Part shown: positions 1 to 5,956 of the stretch, piece after piece
Position numbering within the stretch: position 1 is the stretch's first letter
How the letters are laid out: each line of letters starts with the position of its first letter
Assembly: GCA_025457805.1 (NCBI GenBank)
Contig: JALOTR010000138.1
Location: 1 to 7,058 of the forward strand
Length of the DNA stretch: 7,058 nt
DNA from: Akkermansiaceae bacterium
Lineage (GTDB): Bacteria > Verrucomicrobiota > Verrucomicrobiia > Verrucomicrobiales > Akkermansiaceae
Reading direction: 5' to 3'
Notes under the pieces: generated by a model
What the model was told of the DNA's origin: nothing
Seen by the model: the letters and a program-made list of their open reading frames with translations, nothing else
Databases searched by the model: none
Made by a program: the position numbers and the translations under genes

Positions 1-281
1 AAGCCGCTCTAGGAGCGAACACGGATCTGACTCGAGTTTTTGTCTTCGATCCGCTCTTGTTTGAGGGGGAACGAGCTGGAGAAGATTTGAAAAATCGTTA
101 TGGCAAGTGCTTTTCTGAAAAGTGGCAAAAGCGAATTGTTTATACGCCACATCACACGGACAAAATGGGAAGAGCTGGGACATTCAGTCACTTCGTTTCT
201 TTGCTCCGCACGTCGCCAGATAATCTACTTTTTGGACTCGATCCTACCCACGAAAAGTCAGAATCATTGATTAGCTGGTAA
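1..281 (+). CDS. 3' end of an unrecognised gene (partial)
   Basis: An open frame runs from position 3 to the TAA at 279-281, about 92 residues, and continues off the left edge. The translation looks like real protein rather than a shadow: it has a hydrophobic start of the visible part (TRVFVFDPLLFEGE), a basic and aromatic middle (EKWQKRIVYTPHHTDKMGR) and a structured-looking tail (FSHFVSLLRTSPDNLLFGLDP) ending in SLISW. I do not recognise the family, and there is no signal peptide or membrane segment in this part. An internal ATG at 57 would give a 74-residue product, but the frame is open upstream, so I read it as a C-terminus. GC is about 45% over 61-240, against about 60% in the operon, which hints at a different origin. 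Its end overlaps by 11 bases the end of the convergent KilA-N remnant. That this is a coding end is moderately supported; the function is unknown. Confidence 0.5.
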   Translation, partial: AALGANTDLTRVFVFDPLLFEGERAGEDLKNRYGKCFSEKWQKRIVYTPHHTDKMGRAGTFSHFVSLLRTSPDNLLFGLDPTHEKSESLISW

Positions 282-945
282 TAGATATTTTCTGCTTCAG
301 GACCGAATTTTGGCTTTCGAGATTGGTAAGGACGAGTTGCTCCAGCAGAGCGTGGTCGCGGATTTTTTCTTTGGCTCCGGTATGGACATCGCTCCATTGT
401 GTGGCGGTCTGGCCAAGAGGGCGACGTTGACTAGGTCTGCCTCGCCGGCATAGACGGCGTTGGCGTGAGCCTTACCAATCGACGCAGGGATGAGCGCGTT
501 GATGGCGTCAGTCTGGATACGATAGTTGATCCTGGCAAGGGCGCGCTGGAGGTTCCAATCGAGCTTTGGTCGGTCGTTATCCTCGTCCTCAATGCGTCAA
601 AGTTCCTTGATGAGGTAGAGCTTGATTTCGACCGAGACCCACGACGCAAATTAAAAGGTGATGTCCTTGTGGGCGTAGGAGCCGCCGTATCGGCCGTTGC
701 TGGAAATGATGCCGACCGCAGCGGTTTTATCGATCCATAGCTTCGGAGTGAGGATAAAGCTGTTCAGGTGGTTTGGATGTTAGTCCCATCGAATTCGAAG
801 GAATTAAGGTCCGGATTGTGAAGAATCTCCCAGATCCCGCGGAACTCGACAGAGTTGCGATTGCGCAGCCAATTGCGAACGAGATCGTCACTCCTCTCCG
901 GAATTCTGAACCGTGCAATGTCGGCGACCTGAGAAAACCTGAATC
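271..945 (-). pseudogene. Decayed KilA-N domain protein gene
   Basis: Read on the minus strand, pieces in three frames join into one KilA-N protein, a DNA-binding domain common in phages, large DNA viruses and bacterial accessory regions. In order they are: VADIARF, NWLRNRNSVEF, GIWEILHNPD and FEFDG (about 925-785); then, after a frameshift between 785 and 767, LNSFILTPKLW, SNGRYGGSYAHKDITF, FASWVSVEIKLYLIKE, LARINYRIQTDAI and YAGEADLVNVALL (767-414); then, after a second frameshift near 412, QTATQWSDV and KEKIRDHALLEQLVLTNLES, ending at a TAA (271-273). In-frame stops interrupt the gene at 653-651 (TAA where the family has Glu) and 599-597 (TGA). Each frameshift is explained by one lost base. 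The normal N-terminus, about 20-25 residues before the conserved DIAR, is missing where the sigma-factor gene begins, and the C-terminus after NLES is shorter than usual. The family match rests on recalled consensus. The gene is clearly non-functional as a full-length protein. Confidence 0.85.
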
Positions 946-982
946 TTTTTGCATAAGATTGTGCAGGTTTTTGGTAAGCTTC

Positions 983-990
983 AGGAAACC
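983..990 (+). promoter_or_regulatory. Weak ribosome binding site of the sigma-factor gene
   Basis: AGGAAACC directly precedes the ATG at 991. The AGGA core sits only four bases from the start, so it is a weak, close Shine-Dalgarno-like site. It favours 991 over the in-frame TTG at 949 and GTG at 961, which have no comparable purine stretch and would add residues outside the sigma-2 homology. It is the only Shine-Dalgarno candidate found among the four operon starts. Confidence 0.4.
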
Positions 991-1521
991 ATGCCGAGCC
1001 AACCCCGAGACCCGCAGGAAAACCTTGTCGCGCTGATCACCCGTCATCAGGCGGCGCTTCATGCCTACGTGCTCAGCCTCCTGCCCAACCCGGCTCTGGC
1101 GGATGATGTGCTCCAGGAAACCAACTTGGTGCTCTGGCGCAAGGCGGCCGAATATGACCAGTCGAAGCCGTTCATGCCCTGGGCCTGCCGGATCGCGTGG
1201 TTTCAGGTGAAAGCCGCGCGGCGGGATGCCTCCCGCGACAAGCATGTGTTCGATTCCGACCTGATCGACCTGCTGGCCAGCGAGGACGATCCGGATCTTG
1301 AAGAAACCATCTCCTTGGATCGCGCTTTGGGCGATTGCCTGGACCAGCTCCCCCGGGAAAAACGCGAGCTGATTCTCCACCGATATCAGCCGAATTCATC
1401 GGTCCATGAAATGGCCACCACCCGCAATCTCAGCCCCGGTGCCCTATCCGGGCAACTCCACCGCATTCGCCTCATGCTGGAAGCGTGTGTGGAGGGAAAA
1501 CTGAACCAATCCCCGTCATGA
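991..1521 (+). CDS. ECF-like sigma-70 family RNA polymerase sigma factor
   Basis: This 176-residue protein should direct RNA polymerase to a small set of promoters, probably including its own operon. Region sigma-2 covers about residues 10-80. It carries the typical pattern of a helix with HQAALHAYVLSLL, then ADDVLQETNLVLWRKAAEYD (core-polymerase and -10 recognition area) and PWACRIAWFQVKAARR. Region sigma-4 covers about 105-168, with LPREKRELILHRY followed by a helix-turn-helix from SVHEMATTRNLSPGALSGQLHRIR worth of sequence (residues 137-160). The two-domain layout and size fit ECF-type factors of the kind abundant in Planctomycetota and Verrucomicrobiota. The ATG at 991 is chosen because homology starts soon after it and a weak AGGA precedes it. 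Its TGA overlaps the ATG of the next gene (ATGA), and that gene encodes a FecR-type membrane protein, the usual kind of partner regulator. The regulated promoters are unknown. Confidence 0.9.
   Translation: MPSQPRDPQENLVALITRHQAALHAYVLSLLPNPALADDVLQETNLVLWRKAAEYDQSKPFMPWACRIAWFQVKAARRDASRDKHVFDSDLIDLLASEDDPDLEETISLDRALGDCLDQLPREKRELILHRYQPNSSVHEMATTRNLSPGALSGQLHRIRLMLEACVEGKLNQSPS
1518..1521 (+). promoter_or_regulatory. ATGA stop/start overlap between sigma and FecR genes
   Basis: The FecR gene's ATG (1518-1520) overlaps the sigma gene's TGA (1519-1521). A GGAGG lies at about 1491-1495, too far upstream (over 20 bases) for normal placement, so re-initiation after the sigma gene is the likely mode. 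This fixes the start at 1518 rather than the in-frame GTG at 1485. It also suggests fixed co-production of the regulator pair. Confidence 0.75.
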
Positions 1522-2822
1522 ACCCCGACTACGATCCGCAACGCCTCGACGCATTGCTGCAAGGCCTCTTCGACGAGGCCCTGAGGGACTCTGAGGTCCT
1601 TGAGCTCAACGCCACCCTGCTCAAGTCCCAGTCAGCCCGAAGCCACTATCGGAAAAGGCTCCGCATCCACGCCTCGCTCATCCGTCAGCGGAGAGTGGAA
1701 ACAGTCGTTGCGACCCAGACACCCGCTCCGGTTCGCCGCTACTGGCCCGCCGCACTTGGATTGGCGGCTGCCATCGCGCTGTTGGCGGTATTCAGCCTTT
1801 CAAAAAAACCTGTCGCCGAAATCACAGGCAGCACTGCCGCCATTTGGTCCGGTCAAGATACTCCGTCGTCACTAACAGGTCCGCTCGATTTGATTTCCGG
1901 ATACGCTGAAATCACCTATCAGAGTGGCGTCCGCGTGATCCTTGAGGGGCCATGCCGCTTTGAAGTGACATCGGCCACTTCCATGCAGGTTGCCCACGGT
2001 CGCGCATCGGTGAAAGTTCCGAAGCCGGTGAATGGATTCCACCTCGACACCCCCGCCGGTCGCATCACGGATCTTGGAACCGAGTTTGGCGTCGCAGTGG
2101 GATCCGGGGTCGAGGGGCCGGTGATCCTGACTGAAGTTTTCGATGGAGAAATCGAGATCCCAGCGGAAGATACGCCCCGGAAACGACTTTCCACGGGCGA
2201 CTCACTCGCCATCGTCCGCGATAGTGGAAACACGCGACTCATCTCGACACTCGAAGACTACCGGATCGATCTTGCCGATACCGCCCGAAGACTGCCCCCT
2301 TCCAGCGGCAGCAGTCTGGAGGCGGGAAATCTTGCCTTGGGCAAACCCGTTACGAGCCCGGCCTTCTATGCGAAGAAGCATGGCAATGTTTTCCCTCCAC
2401 ACTCACTCACGGATGGCCGCTTGAACGATTCCGGCTTGCCTGGCGATTGGTCATTCTGGCTGGCACCGAATGGCGAAGCGGGCGAATTCACAGTCGATCT
2501 CCTGAATGCGGAAACCATCGGCCGCATCGACCTTCAGAACACGCGCAACCGCACCTATGGCGACCGGGGATTCCGTGAAATCCAAATCCTGACATCCATC
2601 GATGGCATCGACTTTCAAGAGGTCCTGCGTGCCGAACTCCAGCGCATCCCGGAACTGCCGCCACCGGGAGTCGAGTTCCCATTTGAATCCTTCACCTTTC
2701 CTGCCGTGAATGCCCGCTATGTCAAACTCGTGGGGATCAGTTACTATCGCCACCCAGATCGCCCGTTAGATAATCCCAATCACGGTGGTGGCCTCAACGA
2801 AATCCGAATTTTTGCCAAATGA
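1518..2822 (+). CDS. Membrane FecR-domain protein with C-terminal discoidin-like domain (putative anti-sigma regulator)
   Basis: This 434-residue protein is probably the membrane regulator of the sigma factor before it. Residues 1-72 are cytoplasmic, helical and charged. They have the short pattern (LLQGLFDEAL, then RSHYRKRLRIHASLI) seen in the N-termini of FecR-type proteins of this phylum, and no zinc-binding HxxxCxxC is visible. One membrane helix spans about 75-94 (YWPAALGLAAAIALLAVFSL), preceded by two arginines, consistent with the N-terminus inside. A FecR domain follows at about 122-215, with SGYAEITYQSGVRVILEGP, FHLDTPAGRITDLGTEFGV and VFDGEIEI. Residues about 268-434 resemble an F5/8 type C (discoidin/CBM32-like) fold, from NLALGKPVTSPAF through SLTDG and FREIQILTSIDG to ARYVKLVGI and GLNEIRIFAK. 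In classical FecR systems the outer part contacts a TonB-dependent receptor; no such receptor gene is in view. Anti-sigma activity is inferred from position and domain, and ligand binding by the last domain is a guess. It overlaps the next gene by four bases. Confidence 0.85.
   Translation: MNPDYDPQRLDALLQGLFDEALRDSEVLELNATLLKSQSARSHYRKRLRIHASLIRQRRVETVVATQTPAPVRRYWPAALGLAAAIALLAVFSLSKKPVAEITGSTAAIWSGQDTPSSLTGPLDLISGYAEITYQSGVRVILEGPCRFEVTSATSMQVAHGRASVKVPKPVNGFHLDTPAGRITDLGTEFGVAVGSGVEGPVILTEVFDGEIEIPAEDTPRKRLSTGDSLAIVRDSGNTRLISTLEDYRIDLADTARRLPPSSGSSLEAGNLALGKPVTSPAFYAKKHGNVFPPHSLTDGRLNDSGLPGDWSFWLAPNGEAGEFTVDLLNAETIGRIDLQNTRNRTYGDRGFREIQILTSIDGIDFQEVLRAELQRIPELPPPGVEFPFESFTFPAVNARYVKLVGISYYRHPDRPLDNPNHGGGLNEIRIFAK
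2819..2822 (+). promoter_or_regulatory. ATGA stop/start overlap between FecR and cytochrome genes
   Basis: The next gene's ATG (2819-2821) overlaps the FecR gene's TGA (2820-2822). The preceding bases (CCGAATTTTTGCCAA) contain no Shine-Dalgarno sequence, so translation of the large cytochrome gene probably depends on ribosomes finishing the FecR gene. Confidence 0.75.
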
Positions 2823-5800
2823 AATCCCTATCTTCTTTCGCCGTTGTCGCAGCGATCCTCATTTCCAGCAGTGATCAGAAGATCCTCGCTGCGGCACCAT
2901 CTGTTTCTGAAGAAGCTCTTCCCAAAGAGATTTCCTTCAATGCGCACATCCGGCCGATTTTTTCCAATACCTGCTTTGCTTGCCATGGCTTCGATGCGAA
3001 GAACCGCAAGGCGGACCTCCGCATGGATACGCCCGAAGGTGCCTATGCGAAGTTGAAGGACTCCGAAGAACGGGCGATCGTTCCTGGCAAGCCTGACGAA
3101 AGCGCGATCATGAAGCGCATCGTCTCGACCGATCCGGACGTCATCATGCCGCCGCCGGATTTCCACAAGGTCATCACGCCGCATCAACAAGCCCTGATCC
3201 GTGAGTGGATCCAGCAGGGAGCGAAATACGAAGAGCACTGGTCATTCACGCCGATTGTCAGGCCTGCGATTCCGACACTGGCTCAACAGGCGGATCATGT
3301 CGTTAACCCCATCGACTCCTTCATTCTGGCGACCCTTGAAGCCGAGAAACTCAAACCCTCGCCCTTGGCCGACAAGGCGACCTTGTTGCGGCGACTCTCC
3401 CTCGATTTGACCGGTCTTCCTCCCTCAGTGGCCGAGCTTGATGCCTATCTTGCTGATACAAGTCCCACGGCTTATGCGAAGCAAGTCGAGCGCCTGCTTG
3501 CGTCTCCCCATTACGGCGAGCGGATGGCGGTGCCATGGCTGGATGTCGTCCGCTTCTCTGACACGGTCGGATATCATGGAGATCAGAATGCGCGAATCTA
3601 TCCCTATCGCGACTATGTGATCCAGTCCTTCAATGACAATAAACGCTTCGATCAATTCACCAAAGAACAACTTGCCGGCGACCTCTTGCCGAATGCGACC
3701 GATGAACAGCGGATCGCTACCGGCTTCCTGCGCTTGAATCTCATGACCCGTGAAGGCGGAGCTCAACCCAAAGAATATCTCGCAAAATCCATGGGGGATC
3801 GGGTGCGGGCCGTGGGTGCGGCATGGCTCGGACTCACCACCGGATGTGCCGAGTGTCATGATCACAAGTTCGACCCCGTTACTGCCAAGGATTTCTATTC
3901 GTTGGGAGCGTTCTTCGCCGATGTGCGCCAGTGGGGCGTTTACTCGGACTACGCGTACACTCCCAACAAAGATCTTCCGGGTTCGACCAACGACTGGCCA
4001 TTCCCGCCGGAGATTTATACCAAAAATGCCGCGACGGAGAAACGTCTGACTGCCCTCCAGAATTCCGCCGTGGAGTTGCTCTCCGGGTTGAAAACGGACG
4101 AGCCCACCTTGCAGCTTTGGGCTGAACAGGCAGCTTCATTTCTTGCCGCCAACCCCACCGGATGGAGTTCACTCATCCCCACGGAAATCGCAGCGGATAA
4201 GGGAACACTTCACGAGATGGCGACCGATCACTCGGTGGTCTTCAGCGGCCCGCCCAAAAAGGACGAGAAGCTCACGCTTCACTTCCCATTGCCCAACCAA
4301 GCCATCCGCGCCATTCGCCTGGAAGTGCTGCCTGATGCGAAAAACAAGGGTCGGGTAGGGCGACAGGCCAATGGCAAATTCGCCGTCACGCCAACCTTCG
4401 CCGTCGCCTCACAGCCACTGAAAATCGCATGGAGTCAGGCAGACCGTCGGACACCGCATCGATATAAAAATGGTGAAGACAGCCCGCTGCTGGAAGCTGA
4501 GTGGAGGTCCGCACCGGCGATTTGGGAAGAGCCGCAGAATGCAGCGTCACTCCCGCATCATGCCATCTATCATCTTGCACAACCCATGCCAGCCGCCGAT
4601 GGCCGGGTGTTGCAAGTGACCTTGGCGAGCGCCGATGTCGGGAGAGTTCGTTTCAGCATCACCCCGTTCGGCGATGCCGTTCCCGGTCAAGAAAGCACAG
4701 TTCGCAGCGAGCTTGCAGCGGCATTGAAGGCCACGACTCCGAGCGAATCGTCACAGCGCGAAATCGCTGCTGCGTTTATCCTCAGCACCACAGCCGAGGC
4801 AGCGCTCCCCAAAGCCTATCTCGCGCTCCGCCAATCGATCATCGCCTGCCGTGGTGGATATGCCCACTCACTTGTCGCCCAAGCGGTGCCTGCCGATAAA
4901 ATCCCGAGCACCCATATTCTCCCTCGCGGAGCGTGGATGAATCCTGCCGAGGAAGTGAAACCCGCGGTTCCGGAGTTCCTCAATCACGCATCGGTGAAAA
5001 ATGACGGGGCCCGGCTCAATCGCATCGATCTGGCGAACTGGATCATGGCCAAGGAAAATCCTCTAACAGCCCGCCAGTTCTCGAACCGCTTGTGGAAACA
5101 GTTTTTCGGCAAAGGCCTGTCCAACGTATTGGATGATCTCGGCAACCAGGGCGAGTGGCCTTCCCATCCCGAACTCCTCGATTGGCTCGCCTCCGAGTTC
5201 CGGGAATCCGGATGGGATGTAAAACACATGGTCCGCCTCATCGTGATGAGTCGCACCTATCAGCAAGTCTCTGCCAGCCGCAAGGATCTGGCTGAGATCG
5301 ACCCTGCGAATCGATGGCTCTCCGAGCAATCCGCCCGTCGGCTGGACGCGGAGTTTGTGCGGGACAACGCGCTTTCCATTTCCGGCTTGCTCAGCAATGA
5401 CATCATCGGCGGAACAAGCGTGAAGCCCTATCAGCCCGCCGGTTACTGGGTGAATCTCAATTTCCCGGAGCGGGATTACCAAGCCAGCACCGGTGACGAT
5501 CAATACCGGCGCGGGCTCTACATGCATTGGCAGCGGACATTCATGCATCCGATGCTGGCTGGCTTCGACGCACCCAGTCGTGAAGAATGCACGGCGGATC
5601 GCTTCCAGTCGAACAGCCCTCAGCAAGCATTGACCCTGCTCAATGACCCGTCATTCGTCGAGGCCGCCCGGGGATTTGCCCTGCGGCTCGTCCCTGGAAC
5701 GGATGAAGAACGCATCCGCGAAGCGCTGAAAATCGCACTTTCCCGGGATCCCAAACCGGGTGAGCTCGAATCGCTTGCCAAGTTTCTCAATACCCAGCGC

Positions 5801-5953
5801 GAGATCTATAAATCCAAACCCGAGGATGCCATGGCATTCCTGAAAATCGGTCTATCCAATCCCGGCACCGGACAAGATCCCGCAGAGCTTGCCGCATGGA
5901 CCCAGCTCTGCCGGGTCATTCTCAACCTTCACGAAACCATCACCCGCTACTGA
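2819..5953 (+). CDS. Exported planctomycete-type cytochrome c / DUF1549 / DUF1553 protein
   Basis: This 1044-residue protein is a full-length member of the 'PSD1 and planctomycete cytochrome C' family. The N-terminus is a probable Sec signal peptide (AVVAAILISSS, possible cleavage after the AAA near residue 26), though its hydrophobic core is short. Domains in order: a planctomycete cytochrome c domain at about 40-135, with haem motif CFACH (52-56) and a later MPPP (110-113) whose Met could be the axial ligand; DUF1549 at about 163-370, with LRRLSLDLTGLPP, YGERMAVPWLDVVRFSDT and a second CxxCH in GCAECHDHKFDPV (342-354); a beta-rich linker at about 485-620 (LTLHFPLPNQAIRAIRLEVL and following); THILPRG at 698-704; and DUF1553 at about 733-985, with LANWI, LTARQFSNRLWKQFFGKGL, GEWPSHPELLDWL and SNSPQQALTLLNDPSFVEAA. 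The biochemical activity is not established; a haem-linked redox role in the periplasm is an inference. It usually sits next to a DUF1501 gene, as it does here. Confidence 0.93.
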   Translation: MKSLSSFAVVAAILISSSDQKILAAAPSVSEEALPKEISFNAHIRPIFSNTCFACHGFDAKNRKADLRMDTPEGAYAKLKDSEERAIVPGKPDESAIMKRIVSTDPDVIMPPPDFHKVITPHQQALIREWIQQGAKYEEHWSFTPIVRPAIPTLAQQADHVVNPIDSFILATLEAEKLKPSPLADKATLLRRLSLDLTGLPPSVAELDAYLADTSPTAYAKQVERLLASPHYGERMAVPWLDVVRFSDTVGYHGDQNARIYPYRDYVIQSFNDNKRFDQFTKEQLAGDLLPNATDEQRIATGFLRLNLMTREGGAQPKEYLAKSMGDRVRAVGAAWLGLTTGCAECHDHKFDPVTAKDFYSLGAFFADVRQWGVYSDYAYTPNKDLPGSTNDWPFPPEIYTKNAATEKRLTALQNSAVELLSGLKTDEPTLQLWAEQAASFLAANPTGWSSLIPTEIAADKGTLHEMATDHSVVFSGPPKKDEKLTLHFPLPNQAIRAIRLEVLPDAKNKGRVGRQANGKFAVTPTFAVASQPLKIAWSQADRRTPHRYKNGEDSPLLEAEWRSAPAIWEEPQNAASLPHHAIYHLAQPMPAADGRVLQVTLASADVGRVRFSITPFGDAVPGQESTVRSELAAALKATTPSESSQREIAAAFILSTTAEAALPKAYLALRQSIIACRGGYAHSLVAQAVPADKIPSTHILPRGAWMNPAEEVKPAVPEFLNHASVKNDGARLNRIDLANWIMAKENPLTARQFSNRLWKQFFGKGLSNVLDDLGNQGEWPSHPELLDWLASEFRESGWDVKHMVRLIVMSRTYQQVSASRKDLAEIDPANRWLSEQSARRLDAEFVRDNALSISGLLSNDIIGGTSVKPYQPAGYWVNLNFPERDYQASTGDDQYRRGLYMHWQRTFMHPMLAGFDAPSREECTADRFQSNSPQQALTLLNDPSFVEAARGFALRLVPGTDEERIREALKIALSRDPKPGELESLAKFLNTQREIYKSKPEDAMAFLKIGLSNPGTGQDPAELAAWTQLCRVILNLHETITRY

Positions 5954-5956
5954 ACC

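Noticed and set aside
188..397. Minus-strand open frame of 69 residues with its own ATG
   Set aside because: It overlaps the KilA-N tail in the wrong frame and the plus-strand gene end. Arg/Pro-rich translation of this kind is typical of a shadow.
465..740. Plus-strand open frame of 91 residues
   Set aside because: It is antisense to the clearest part of the KilA-N homology and has no ribosome binding site or family resemblance.
271..945. Programmed frameshifting as an explanation for the broken KilA-N frame
   Set aside because: No slippery heptamer is evident at the shift points, and two in-frame stops within conserved segments mean recoding alone could not restore the protein. Decay is simpler.
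949..977. Possible sigma-70 promoter (TTGCAT, then TGGTAA; or TAAGAT as a -10 element)
   Set aside because: The -10 matches are poor and no good -35 is correctly spaced for TAAGAT. This is not enough to call a promoter.
949..990. Upstream TTG (949) or GTG (961) start for the sigma factor
   Set aside because: The extra residues (HKIVQVFGKLQET) fall before the sigma-2 homology. The ATG at 991 has a weak AGGA and fits the family length better.
727..1380. 217-residue minus-strand open frame across the KilA-N remnant and the sigma-factor gene
   Set aside because: It lies antisense to a well-supported sigma factor and runs in a different frame from the KilA-N homology. Its translation resembles no family and is explained by high GC with biased codons on the other strand.
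1485..1517. GTG start for the FecR protein, adding 11 residues
   Set aside because: The ATG at 1518 gives an exact ATGA overlap with the sigma stop, the same arrangement as the next junction, and the extra residues look unlike the family N-terminus.
5063..5626. 187-residue minus-strand open frame inside the cytochrome/DUF1553 gene
   Set aside because: It is fully antisense to the conserved DUF1553 domain, and its translation shows no recognisable motif, so it is a shadow.
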